NCBI GenBank assembly: GCA_963170055.1 | Contig: CAUJGJ010000001.1 | Span: forward strand, 969,501-1,033,500 | Length of the DNA: 64,000 bases | Direction: 5' to 3' | DNA from: Halisarca cf. caerulea | Taxonomy: Eukaryota > Porifera > Demospongiae > Chondrillida > Halisarcidae | Shown here: positions 10,225 to 21,645 of the stretch, in pieces | Position numbering within the stretch: position 1 is the first letter of the stretch | How the letters are laid out: every line of letters begins with the position of its first letter | Notes under the pieces: model-generated | Seen by the model: only the letters and a program-made list of their open reading frames with translations | Database searches by the model: none | Told to the model about the DNA's origin: nothing | Program-made: the position numbers and the translations under genes

Positions 10225-12686
10225 AGACTGTAGTGTAATATTTGTATTGTACTGTAGGCTGTTGGAAAGAGAAATATGGTCGTGTTCATGAAAGGCATTC
10301 CAAGTGAACCGATGGTAAAGACTATGATCATATTCCTGTGTTATAGTATTAATGTTGCTTAGACTCAAGTATGTTCTTTTTCATTTAGTGTGGCTTCAGT
10401 CGTCTAGTTATTCAGATTCTTAATATGCATGGTAAGTCCTGTTTTGTGGATGCACATCAGTAAAGTATTCAGCATTCAAGCGAAGGACTTACACTGGCAT
10501 ATTGATACTAACGTATTGACATATGTCATCTCTTTATTGAGTAGTGTTTCCTGTGAACTTTTACATCTGACATTATCTACTCACACAAAACTCTTCATCA
10601 TGCATCTACCAAGACAAGTAATGTGGGAAAATAAAGCAGAGTATAGGAAATTTATTATCATTGTTCTAGTGATATTAAATATTTAGTTGCAAATGATGCC
10701 TGACCTATCAGGTTTGGATTATGCAGTTAGCACAATCAAGTAGTCCCATACAATCCCTTCATTTTTAGAAACTCTGATTGGCTGTTATTTAGTCCATTAT
10801 TTTGATTGTATGTATGTATATAGGCTACAGGGTGGGATTATTATACATGTTGTGTGTGAACACATAGTTTCCATTAAATGCCATACTCACTACATAATGG
10901 CTACTGCTAAAATGTCCGAACAGAAGTAACTCCCTTGGTTACTGTTTGGTCTGATATGGTATTTACGTATGTTCTGGTCATTCATGCACACTAAAGAGTT
11001 TCATCAAATCCATAGAATTTTGTGCAACCCTTTTGCAGTCTTTAGTTTGCATTCTGTGCAGGGGAATGTTTAGCAGTTAGACACCTGTTTTTCTGTGAAA
11101 ATGCTTGCCATACAAGTCTGCACAATCAATCACTGTTGAAATTTCCCTGAGACCACCTTGCAACACTAATTGCTAACTGTCATATTCAAAGGTTGACCTA
11201 TTATTCCAAGTATTCTACAAGCAAATACATAAGTCATTTTCACCATACCATGTAATACCTACAGAAACTTTAAATTGGTTGTAGACAAGGCTGCATACCG
11301 GATTTGGGTCTATGGGGGGTAAATGGAGATACCTAAAATCCAAGGGGGTAAGGCAATATGAGAGTATATATGTGCAAAGACCAGGAGGGGGGGGGGGGGG
11401 GGGAGGGGATAGGTGACTATGCCTAGGGTTTCTTTCAGAAAGTTAGGAGGGGTAAATCTGTGGCATTATGGAGGTATGTGAAACTAGCTAGGGGGTCTGG
11501 TTGGATTTCAGTATGTGAACTGGAGATTTTTTTGACTGAATCTTAACATTGTAAACTTGGAATAATATACCACCAGTTACAATTTAAGGGGGTCAAGGGA
11601 TTGGTGACCATGGTCTCAAGAAAATTATTTCATATTTCATAATGATACATATGATACATACCCTTGACAATGTTACCTTTCATCTGAGTGTAATCATGCG
11701 TAAATCGGACACACTGGGTGACCTCTCATCAGACTAAAGAGCAGGGCCTATGTGACACAAATCTGCAAGGTTCTGAACTTAGTTCACAAATAGTTATATA
11801 ATAACATTCACAACAATTGACATACGTACAGCGACAAAACATAGCAACAAACAATCATTCAAAAATTGACCTCGAACCCACCCCCTACTGCTCAAATGTT
11901 GGATTGACATGGAAAAACATGGCCACCACACATTAGCACAAATTTGGGTGGGTAATCTTATGTGTTATTCATTGCTATAACATATATTGAGTGATAATAT
12001 TCTGATTCTCCTTGTAGGTGTGAAGGATTATGATTATTATAATATTTTAGAAGATTTGGACTTCAAGGAAGCAGTTAAGAAACATTCGTTAGTAATTCCT
12101 TCAGAATATTTATTGCTTTTTGTACTGTATACCTGGGGGTATCAGTTAAGATGTGTTCTTGTACTAAAAGCTTTCTTTGTGTTGTTGCATAGCATGTATC
12201 AGCTTCCAGGTTCCTTATGCGTATTTAGTACTAACAGTCTGTAACCAGATACAGTGTGCTAATTCCTGCATCCCACATCTGGAGGATGTTGAAATTCGCA
12301 CACTGTAACTCTGTCTGGCTCTATGCCCGTCTAGCCCTATGCATGTCCCTCCCTGTTCCTTATTGCAGTGTTTTCAAATCAACAACTCATCCCTATATCC
12401 TTTTTCCATTTTTAAATTCCTATTTAATACTAACAGTCTGTATTCCTCACAGCAATTGGCCTACTTTCCCACAAGTGTATGTCAATGGAGAATTTATAGG
12501 AGGATCGGATGTACTTTTGCAGATGCACCAGAATGGTAAATTTTTACTCAAAGTAGAACCAAAAGTGCAAGGCTTGTTGTCAACCTCAAGTATTCATTAT
12601 ATTTTGTTTATTGGCATGCAGGTGAATTAGTTGATGAATTGCTGAAGATTGGTCATAAGTCTGCACTTCTGAAAGAACAAAACTGA
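9775..12686 (+). CDS. GLRX5: Mitochondrial monothiol glutaredoxin 5
   Basis: CGFS-type monothiol glutaredoxin that carries [2Fe-2S] clusters in mitochondria for Fe-S protein assembly. Six exons: 9775-9909, 10258-10314, 10389-10431, 12018-12087, 12453-12535 and 12622-12686 (TGA), 150 residues, close to the usual length (human about 157). The N-terminal ~40 residues ([20 protein letters not shown]) are Ser/Arg-rich without acids until residue 33, as in a mitochondrial targeting peptide. Family marks in order: [10 protein letters not shown], the CGFS cluster/glutathione-binding motif (starts exon 3), [19 protein letters not shown] with the cis-Pro loop, then LLQMHQNGE. Exon 4 ends at CATTC|GTTAGT; this donor is needed for the phase into exon 5. 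Intron 1 holds a CA microsatellite; intron 4 holds a fragment related to the 50633-51140 foldback. Confidence 0.95.
10055..10221. repeat. Compound (CA)n microsatellite in GLRX5 intron 1
   Basis: Two long CA tracts separated by a short duplicated CTCGATCT-TACACA unit, lying just before the exon 2 acceptor at 10257. Confidence 0.95.
12250..12370. repeat. Partial relative of the 50633-51140 foldback, in GLRX5 intron 4
   Basis: Contains CTAATTCCTGCATCCCACAT, a short hairpin partner ending in AAATTCGCACAC, and the phrase CCGTCTAGCCCTATGC. These match the central hairpin and the CTAGCCCTATGC repeats of the large foldback at about 50.9 kb. Only one side is present. Confidence 0.5.
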
Positions 12687-14899
12687 ATCCATTGTTGTAA
12701 TTTTCAGCAAGCTTGTATATCTGAAGCATTGTGCACTAAAGCTATTATATGTACGTAGTACTTACTTCCTATGTTGTTTGTAACCTAACCTGTGTGTGTA
12801 TTGATGCTGTCAATGTGCTGCTCATATTTTTCATTAATTATTAATTGGTTTAATGGTTCTTGTTGGAAGACACAACAGTCATATTCATATTATTTATCAA
12901 TGTATAATATGAATTTGATTTGTTTCAGGGGAGGTGGAAAGGGGGGGGGGTCAGGGTCGTCTGTAGACCCACCAAAAGTAATACTGGGGGGTCATTGACC
13001 CCTGAAATCAAGTAGGTAGATCTTATATGATATGTCTTGTGTAATAACTTTTATAGGCTTATTCTGAAAGTCATTGATAAGGATAGTTGTCAATAATTAC
13101 TGCTTACGAAATCAGGATGAAATGGAGAATGTCAAGTATATGATGGCATATGCGTATAAAATATATATTTATGCCAATGTGGTCTGACCCCCCAAAGATA
13201 TAAGTAGCTTCCGCGCCTCCCCCCTGTGTTTCATTAGCTCCAACCAAATAATAATTGGTGTACATATGTATGTTCTGCTATATCTAAAAGGATGTAGCGC
13301 AGTACATATTCTATAAAGCAACAATAATGGTAAGTTAAACATGTATTTTGTGTACATAGATATGCATAATGTGTTTGTGAATGCATGCCCTTCGAATTCG
13401 ATCACTAATTAAAATTATTAGTATATAATTATTGTGCATGCATGTTGCAATATTTATATAGTTTATAACTGTTCCTTATAGTCTGCATGTGCTGTATACA
13501 TTAAAATTGCATATGTGGGCAGTGCAGATATCTCTTGCACACAATATGCAATCACTTATATAGCTATACAAGCGTGTCCCTAGGCTATGCATGCTGCATG
13601 GCCATATGTACTTGTATGAATATTGCATACATGCATGAGTGCATGGCTTATAGACAGATTTGATGTACATGCAATATAATATGCACAGGTTGGATGTATG
13701 TCTATCGTCATTACTACTATTATAGTAGACAATGATAGTCAGAAGTACAAAGGACTATTATATACTATATTATAGTAATAATCATTTGTACTTAATTCTG
13801 ACTATTACTATTATCTTTATTATTATTATTATTATTTGGCCAGGCAAATTCATTTCTGTTTTTACCAAACTTGCATATAGCATGCGTGTGGAAGAGCATG
13901 CGGGAACTTCATTTTTTTGTAATGCTAGCTATTGTAACTAAAGGATATTGAAATTCACAATGAAATTGTATACTGCATGTGAGCCACACATATGTATGCA
14001 AACACATAAGCACACTATTTTAGTGGACAGATACTCTACATATTAACGTAGCTGGCCCAATGTATCAGTTTCATGTGGACTTTAAAAGGAACAATTAAAA
14101 TGTAAAATTATGTGAAGAGTGAGATTAATATTACATAGCATTAGACATTGATCACAGAGCTAGACACAATGGAATGTGTAGGAAACAAGATGACAATTCA
14201 CGAAAAATTGCATGACCCATGCATGGCCATGCACAGAAAAGCTGCATGGTCAGAGATTATAATTTGATGTTGTAAATGGCAACTCACAAAATACAGTAAT
14301 TACTGTACAATGCCTGGTTTTGGATTATTCTGATGTCAATGCTTTAGTATAATGCTAATACAATATAAAACTTTTCTTGTGTGGCACAGCTTGTCTTGCT
14401 GGATAAGGATTCAATGTGCATGATCAAATGCATTGATTCAATTTAATTGTCCTGCATATGGGAATTGCAGTCATTTGATGAGGTAGTACATCCATGAGTT
14501 CATACCAGGACCTCAATGGCAACAATTCTAAATGATCGAGTAAACTGATCATTGTACTGTAATTAAAGACAGTAATTGGGATAAATTTAGTGGATCACCA
14601 CTACACATTCTCTAGAGAGATGATGTACAGTAGGTATAGGGTCTCCAGATTGTGACTCATGCATTCTGGATCCCAAGCAGACAAGTGATAGATAATATGG
14701 CTTCACAAGTCCTCAGTGAGTAGCAAGATCCCTTCAAGGATCATCTAAAGGTGAATCATACATTAATTTGTAATGGGCTGTCCATGTGACATCACTGGAG
14801 ATGATAATGCTGACCTGAGTCCCGCCCCATATCCCTTTACAGGGATGGGGTGGGAGTCAGTGCAGTATGTAGGGTCTGTTGGTTAGGGCCATTAGGCAA
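12687..14899. other. Intergenic spacer downstream of GLRX5
   Basis: No gene is recognised. It includes a poly-G-containing element at about 12926-13232 (ends CAGGGGAGGTGG and CGCCTCCCCCCTGTG) and an imperfect hairpin at 14809-14863 with arms around GAGTCCCGCCCCATATCCCT. The rest is AT-rich spacer. Confidence 0.4.
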
Positions 14900-14939
14900 G
14901 CACAATGTCATTTGCTTTGGTTCAAATGTTGCTTCCATT

Positions 14940-15330
14940 TGTAGTAGCATCTGAGAATAGAGTCAATGTCTTCATATATGAAGATTTGTTGTTTTATTAT
15001 TTATGTGACAAATTGGAAGAATTTAATATCATCAGTGAGAAATGTAGATAGAAAAATTGATTATGCTAATTGGAGTAATTAAGTCATTAATGTATATCAG
15101 AAATAAAAGTGGTCACTAGATACTGCCATAGACACTATATACTATAAAACCTAGTGTCTATGTATGATACTGCCTTGTGGAATCCCAGATCTTAATACTG
15201 GTAGCTTATCAGATGATGATCATTTAATTTGAGCATAGTCTAATTGTACATGCCCTGCTAAGTAGTCTTTCAGCCAAGACCATAATGTATGAGCCAACAA
15301 TGCCAATTATGATTGATGCATGCTTAAATT
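14940..15330 (-). pseudogene. CR1-like LINE reverse transcriptase fragment
   Basis: Read on the minus strand, broken frames give WLKDYLAGHVQLDYAQIK, then LRSGIPQGSI, then PLLFLIYIND-like sequence, then ADDIKFFQF. This is the classic order of RT motifs around G(I/V)PQGS and the A/FADD catalytic box in CR1/Jockey-group LINEs. Stops and shifts make it a dead fragment. A 38-bp palindromic insertion (15128-15165) splits the codons right after GIPQGSI. Confidence 0.65.
15128..15165. mobile_element. 38-bp palindromic insertion with perfect 9-bp duplication
   Basis: The insertion reads ATAGACACTATATACT... to ...CTAGTGTCTATGTAT, with 10-bp inverted ends, and is flanked by perfect GATACTGCC copies at 15119-15127 and 15166-15174. 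It cuts a LINE reverse transcriptase fragment between the PQGS and LLFL motifs, so the empty site is known from the protein family. Similar ATAGACAC/GTGTCTAT palindromes are seen near 25730 and 33224-33268. Confidence 0.75.
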
Positions 15331-15614
15331 TCATAAAATGTATGATGAATTGATTACAATCTGCCATCACATACATAAGTGGGATTTTTATGCCAACAGT
15401 CAACCACTAATGGGCATATCAATATATGCATGCATGTCCATTATGCAAGGCAAAGGTACTTGATAGTACTGTAGATAATACAAAAGGTAGTATCACAACT
15501 CTGCTGGTCTTGAAACTATCGGGTGAATCCCTCGAGACCAGCAACTGTCAGGATGAAGCAAGATTGAACATTAAAGTACAAGGCTTCTGGATTGAATGTC
15601 ATCAATGTGCATTT

Positions 15615-15985
15615 TTTTGATGTGAGGGTTTTGAACCCATTTGTGCGAACTCACAAGAACAAGCCTCTAAGCAGTGTATAATATTATGTGCATGGCACAG
15701 GAAACGGAGAAGAGAAGAGCTTATGAGTAGCATATCAGAGAAGTCGAACATGGTTCCTTCACTCCCCTGATCTTTTCAGCCCTTGGTAGCATGGCAGAGT
15801 CGGTAACAACCACCTACAAACAACTTGCCAATCAGCTTGCAGAGAAGAGGAACCTCCCCTACAGCCATGTGATCGGTTGGCTGCGTTGCATACTCAGCCT
15901 TAGCCTATTGTGTAGTGCAATCATGTGTATCAGGGGCTCCAGGAAGGTCCATCACAACCCACAACCAGTGAAAGCACTGTCAACC
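15615..15985 (+). pseudogene. Retrotransposon C-terminal remnant
   Basis: Broken plus-strand frames read REVEHGSFTPLIFSALGSMAES, then TYKQLANQLAEKRNLPYSHV and IGWLRCILSLSLLCSAIMCIRGSR. This matches a C-terminal segment common in invertebrate retroelement polyproteins (RExEHGSFTPLVFS...CIRGSR). In-frame stops before it show decay. The element type is not resolved from this segment alone. Confidence 0.6.
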
Positions 15986-16982
15986 TAGCCCTCCATGAGG
16001 CCAAGTTTCTGTAGTAACGTACTTATTCTTTTATGCATGATTTTCTCTATTTATTTTAGTATAGAGTAGGGTGGGGTATCACGGGACGGAGGCTATTTTT
16101 AGCCATTATGTGATAGCTTGAACAGCGTCATCAGGAAGTGTGCGCAAAATTCCAAAATTGCTGCGCAGGTTTGTTTGCCATCTGTTGACCACACCATTCA
16201 ATTGCAAACAACTCGGTGGCTGTGACAGTGTAAACACACACAAGTTACCAACTACTGTATTTCTACCTTGAAAATGTCTTGAAGAAGCTAAGAAATCAGT
16301 GCTCAATTTCAAAGTAGTGATGATAGCACAAAATATAACAAAAAGCATAAATAAAAAATGCATCATCAAAAAGCTAAAAACATGCTGTTTTCCATGCTAG
16401 GAAAAAAATAAATGAAATTTATTGATGACATGAGACAGAGCCCTGTGTGTGAAGAGCGGCCATTATTATGCTTCGTGACCAATAATGGCCTACCCAAGTG
16501 TCCCTAAAGAACTCTTTGTATCTTCGCTTATATGCAATGTGAGTCATTGGATTCTATGTTCAATTATAGATAATATGTGGCCCTAACTGGAATGCTAGTA
16601 AATTATTCTTCAACTTCATCTGTTGCTTCTCTACAATGAAAGACCCTTAGGTGTCCCATAACTCCCCACATTACTCTATAACTTGAATATTGCATGCTAA
16701 TCTTTGTTAGGAACTTGAGTTTATTGATTTATTGGCACTAAGGTTTCTACCCTATGAACTGGCTGCCACGCACATTGATGACGTGGAATCCATTGTGGAT
16801 GTTGTACGAAGCGCGCGACGCATAGCGCTTCGCGAGTGTGTTAGTGGGCCACTATAGATTAGGTTATAGGTTCGCGCCGATTAATTTGCGGTTACGGTAG
16901 ATCCGTTCGTCGATCACCGCTTGCGTGTCACAAATCTGAGAGATCAACAAGGAGATCAAATTGTCAACATAATACAAGCGTT
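15986..16982. other. Spacer 5' of the GNPDA gene
   Basis: No gene is supported. The last 200 bp before the start codon are locally GC-richer, with the palindromic block GAAGCGCGCGACGCATAGCGCTTCGCG at 16808-16834 noted by position only as a likely 5' UTR/promoter element. Confidence 0.35.
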
Positions 16983-18767
16983 ATGCGTCTCGTAATTTTG
17001 GATGACTACGACAAAGCTAGTGAATGGGCTGCAAAGTATGTCAAGAAGAGAATTCTAGAATTTGATCCAGGACCTGACAAGCTGTTTGTCTTGGGCTTGC
17101 CTACCGGTTAGTTTGAAGTTACTGTATGACTTGTATTGTGCTCATGGTTTGAGAGACCGCTCGAGGAAAGTGGTCTCTCAAAGCAGGTAGTCTTCCATTG
17201 AAAATGTGGCATACATAAAAGGGAGAAGTACGTCTATTAAGGGATAATGAAATATGAAGCAAGAAGCCTAGGACTCGAACCGTCACAAAACAATTTTACA
17301 GAAGAATACAATAATATATAAGGCATAAGACATGGTTCCTGGCCAGGCAGCAGATACACTATATCATCATTGTACTATACTCTATCGTTATCCATTGATG
17401 CACCCTCATACTCCCTGCATGGTGATCCCTGGGCTGTAATGTCAGCCATTGAGCCCTGTGTCCAAAGCCTGTTATGGAGCAGCCATATTAAATCTATTTG
17501 CATGCTAGCTTACAAATATCTAAATTTCATTGTACACGCTAATCAAATCATCTATCCAGCTACGAACCTATCAGGGTTTCTTTCAGGAAATACGTCAAGG
17601 GGGGGGGGCGAAATTTAACCATGAAGAATATGTGGGGGGCAAGTCAAAAACTTTATGGGATATAGCATATATAGTCATATTGTGATATAGAGTATCCATG
17701 TATATTTTCTATGATGGAAATCTTGTATAGCATCTGTTATCATGGTAACAACACAATTACACAGTGATTTTATGTTGTATACTTGCCCAAAGTCCACGAA
17801 CAGATTCTATAATGGGAGGGTTCTATCTAGGATGAAAATTTGAGGGGAGCTTCAGTATTACAGTGTATGCCTGCCATGTAAAATATGACCGTGCTTTCTT
17901 TAAGGATAATGATCATGGGTGCAAAAACAAACGTTAAACTATAGGGGGCAGATGTTTACATACGTACATGGTGTCCAAGATGTCTGTGAAACACATGCAG
18001 TGCAGTGATGTAAGGAGGTGCAGATATGTACATATGTATGTATGTGGTATAGTAGGGGTATATAACTAGGGGGGTGTGGGGGTATGCCCCCCCCAGGGAA
18101 ATTTGAGTTTTTAGGTTATATAAGGTGGTATTTCGAGCCATTTTAGACCATCTAAGACTTATTTTGACACTCAAGTAGCCTTAGGCTCTTCTCTATAGTA
18201 TTTTGTCCTGCAATTGGAATGGTTAAGACATAAGCACTTGGGCTGTATGGCATATAAAATGCACTCACTCTCAGGTACAAAGTGCCAAGGGCAAGTGCCA
18301 TTTGTGTTCCATACAGCCCTCAAGCCTATGCCTGTCTTATAATCACTACATAGAATCCACCTGTTGTGTAGATTGATTTCTTTATGATCCACCTGAGAAT
18401 ATCTACGCCCTAAGATTCCTCTACAGGTGAGGATATGTACATGGTCACTGCCATAAGGTACAATTTCTCAAGATGACAGGAAATTAGTCTCTATCTCATT
18501 CTACTGTGTAGGGGAAAAACAGAGGCACTATTTCCTGTAATGGATGGATTATAAGGCAATTGCACAAGCCTAGCAGAGAGAATTTTGATAGTGTCAAGAT
18601 CAGAAACTATAGACAAGGTGTTCATATCATTGTAATGATCCTACTTAAACATACATACTAACATTACATTTTATAAAGTATCACCCTTACAAATTTTCAA
18701 GGGGGGGGGGGAATGCCCCCCCCTGCCCCCCCTAAAAGAAACCCTGATATATCTATATCTATATCTA

Positions 18768-18826
<59 letters not shown>

Positions 18827-21309
18827 ATATATATATATATGTAATATATATATATATACGTACATTAGTGTTGTGCGATTAAATTGATTATTAGATTAAT
18901 CGATTTGTGACAAATCGTAATCGTTGCAATCGATTGCCATGAGAAATCGACAATTACTTGAACAAATTGTAAAAACAGCACAGGTCATGGATAAAAATAT
19001 AAAAAAACTGACACTGAGCATGTGCAGTTAGATAGCACTGGAATCGAGTGTGGAAAATGGCTGAAGAATCTGAGGACCTGCTAGCAACAGCTAATTTAAA
19101 CCCTCTCAAGAATAACACCAATGACATTATCACTGCTCAGAGAACATGTCTGGACACTGAAAATGCATCCATGTTGTGTTTTTTGGCGGAAAACTTGTCT
19201 GATGTACTGATTGCGGTGAATACTTTTTTAAACACATCTCGATTTGATACTGCGTTTTTAGGCTTTTAGCTTTTCTTTTTAGTTTGATCACCTACAGCTT
19301 TTGTGTTGATTAATCGAAGTATCGTGATTTCTTTCAATGTTGATTAGTAGTAATAGGCAATGTTGATTTTTTCAATAATCGCACAACACTAATATACATG
19401 TATATAATATTGTAGTCTATACAATGTCATACGCATCTACGTACCATGGAATTACAGTACCATACCATTTCAGTCACCCTTTTCGATTACAGTCTAGGAA
19501 ACAAAACTTACCATTTACACTGCAAATTATAGAGATTCAAACCTTTGTGCAATCTTCTTAGATGAAATGAAAGGTAGCACAAAAATTGTTTTTTGTGATA
19601 CCTTATACCATTGGACTTTCATAGACAAATGGATGTTGTTTCTTTCACGTCTACTTAGGTTCGACTCCTTTAGGAATGTACAGAAAGCTGGTTGAATATT
19701 GTAGGGCAGGCACCTTGTCCTTCAAGCATGTTGTAACATTCAATATGGATGAGTATGTTGACCTCCCTAGGGACCATCCAGAAAGCTATCATTCATTCAT
19801 GTTCAATAACCTATTCAATCACATTGATATCGAGCCTAAAAATGTACATATCCTTGATGGAAATGTGCCTAATCTGGAAAAGGAGTGTCAGGAATTTGAA
19901 GATAAAATGAAGTCATTTGGAGGAGTGGAACTTTTCATTGGAGGTTTGTAAGCTTTATTTCAATGCACTGTTTCAGTGTACGTATTTCAAGTTCTACTAT
20001 TAATAGGTATTGGCACAGATGGTCATATTGCTTTTAATGAGCCAGGTTCATCCTTGAGCTCCCGAACTCGTGTCAAAACCTTGGCTCAAGAAACAATTAA
20101 TGATAATTCAAGATTTTTTGATGGTGACCTCTCCAAAGTTCCATCTCAAGCTCTGACTGTTGGTGTAGGTACTGTAATGGATGCCAGGGAGGTTCGTCTA
20201 CAATGTTTGTTCCTGTTGTTATGTGTGTATGTACTCTTGTATCATTAGTCAGTAATGCAATTAAAAGGACACTCCAGGCAAAATAGAAGTTTGTCCTCAA
20301 ATAGAAAGTCTTCGATGTTGATTTCAATGTTGCAAGCTGTTTATGTATGTGTGCTTTTAGTTTAGAAGATATTTTAGTGAATTCTCTAATTGTCGTCATC
20401 ATGGGTGTGGCACGTGGCATTGTTGAGTGAAGGTACAAAAAACTATCCGTGACAATATGGTATCATCATGTAAAGAAGGAGCAGAAAGCATGGTCTGGGC
20501 TACGCGAGACTAGTGTACGCATATGCATATACAGTGAAGATAAAGAGGCACAGATCATCTTTTTTGACACCTGTGGTATTGGAAACATCAGGATAGAATC
20601 AATATGGTTTTGTTTCATTCTTCTAAGCTGTTCATAACAGCTCAAGACAGTTAAATTCACCAATAGTGTATAATTGTAAGTCATCTACATTATTTCTAAC
20701 ACTGATAGGTGAAAATGTCGTCATAGTCATCAAAAACAACTCGAAATGCACTTTCTAATACTCGTACACATCCCTAAACCTTCTATTCTGGACACTTTGG
20801 GACCAGAAGGGACTGTCCAGGTTATTGAAGTGTCCTCATTTCAGCGGTTGAAGATGTATTATATCAAAGTATAGTGATTCATTTGGTTCCAGTGGCATGT
20901 GTCCATAATAGAGGGGTGTCTGCAATTTAGGGGTCTGGATTAGAGTGGTTCCACTGTATCTCATAATCTAAGCAGCACATGCAGAAAACAGGAGCAATTT
21001 TGAGATCAGTATACATGTGTCTCCTCATTGAACTTGTATTTTGCCTGAAGTGTCCCTTTAATTATGACATGCTATTATGCTTAAATATTATAGGTAATGA
21101 TCATCATTACTGGTGCCCACAAAGCCTATGCTCTGCATAAGGCTATTGAAGATGGTGTGAACCATATGTGGACTGTGTCTGCCTTTCAGCTACATCCCAA
21201 AACAATTTTTGTTTGTGACGAAAGTGCTACTATGGAGTTAAGGGTTAAAACTGTCAAGTACTTTAAAGGACTAATGTCTGTGCACAGCAAGCTGGTATCT
21301 GATGACTGA
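16983..21309 (+). CDS. GNPDA: Glucosamine-6-phosphate isomerase/deaminase
   Basis: Converts glucosamine 6-phosphate to fructose 6-phosphate and ammonia, the last step that feeds amino sugars into glycolysis; cytosolic. Four exons: 16983-17106, 19659-19943, 20007-20191 and 21094-21309 (TGA), 269 residues, the family's usual catalytic core (human GNPDA1 289, GNPDA2 276). It opens [20 protein letters not shown]. Visible motifs: GLPTGSTPLG phosphate loop, [20 protein letters not shown] with the catalytic Asp, [16 protein letters not shown] holding the Asp/His/Glu active-site triad, [20 protein letters not shown], and [20 protein letters not shown]. It ends shortly after [13 protein letters not shown], so it lacks the longer C-tail of vertebrate GNPDA1. 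Intron 1 (2.55 kb) and intron 3 (0.9 kb) are full of transposons. GNPDA1 versus GNPDA2 cannot be told. Confidence 0.96.
17148..17182. repeat. Short hairpin 41 bp inside GNPDA intron 1
   Basis: TTTGAGAGACCGCT pairs with AGTGGTCTCTCAAA (13 of 14) around a 7-nt loop. It starts 41 bp after the exon 1 donor. Confidence 0.7.
17574..18747. mobile_element. Element with CAGGGTTTC ends and poly-G/C arms
   Basis: The left end CAGGGTTTCTTTCAGG and right end CCTAAAAGAAACCCTG are inverted repeats, each followed inward by runs of G or C. Internal blocks (GGGGGTATGCCCCCCC...) resemble the arms of the 38321-39999 foldback. Another MITE (18222-18343) is nested inside. I found no clear target duplication; the boundaries are a best guess. 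Confidence 0.5.
18222..18343. mobile_element. GTTAAGACATA palindromic MITE, copy 1
   Basis: Left arm GTTAAGACATAAGCACTTGG with GGCTGTATGGCATATAAAATGC; right arm is its rough complement ending in TGTCTTAT. A second copy lies at 49162-49268. Confidence 0.7.
18745..18860. repeat. (TATC)n and (TA)n microsatellite
   Basis: A long tract of ATCT/TATC units passes into a TA tract, directly before the hAT-like element. Confidence 0.95.
18866..19391. mobile_element. Non-autonomous hAT-like element in GNPDA intron 1
   Basis: Ends are TAGTGTTGTGCGATTA and TAATCGCACAACACTA, perfect 16-bp inverted repeats, with flanks ACGTACAT and ATATACAT (6/8 match), an 8-bp target duplication as in hAT elements. Inside, an open frame (19048-19269) reads [12 protein letters not shown], perhaps a scrap of a transposase; this is too short to prove. 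Confidence 0.75.
20265..21057. mobile_element. TTAA-flanked DNA element in GNPDA intron 3
   Basis: TTAA then AAGGACACTCCAGGCAAAAT on the left and the complement of AGGGACACTTCAGGCAAAAT then TTAA on the right: inverted repeats of about 20 bp inside TTAA targets. This is the arrangement of piggyBac-type elements. It fills nearly the whole intron and carries a TAGTCT-family half-end (GGCTACGCGAGACTA at about 20500). Confidence 0.7.
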
Positions 21310-21645
21310 AGTTTGTTTAGAACTGTTCACTATCTATGGTTATCTAGATCTTCATAGTATTTATAACAGTATTGAATGGTGGTTTGAAATGAGCTCTGGG
21401 TGTATATTGACTGCAGATAGGTGACATTAGCTTGTATTTGGCAAGCATGCGTACTACATGTATAATTTTGTGAATCACAGATTGCATGAATAGTTGTTAT
21501 AGAACACTACTATTGACTGTATTCATTACACTACACATAATATGCACTTCTATTATAATAACAATTGTGTTTGTGTACTTGCACGTTAATATTGTGGAAA
21601 AATGCACAATCTATCTATTTACATTGCTTCTGTTAACAATGACGA
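21310..21645. other. Shared 3' spacer between the convergent GNPDA and actin genes
   Basis: 336 bp separate the two stop codons, which face each other. The stretch is AT-rich and must hold the polyadenylation signals of both genes; I cannot assign them with confidence. Confidence 0.5.

Noticed and set aside
10045..10368. Long open frames of alternating His-Thr or Cys-Val
   Set aside because: They are translations of CA/TG microsatellites (also at 24.1, 25.1, 29.8, 49.8, 54.4 and 62.1 kb), not proteins.
14809..14863. Imperfect GC-rich hairpin as a small-RNA gene
   Set aside because: Pairing is interrupted and there is no further support; it is probably an old MITE.
19048..19269. 73-codon frame as a host gene
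   Set aside because: It lies wholly within an element with perfect 16-bp inverted ends and an 8-bp-type duplication.
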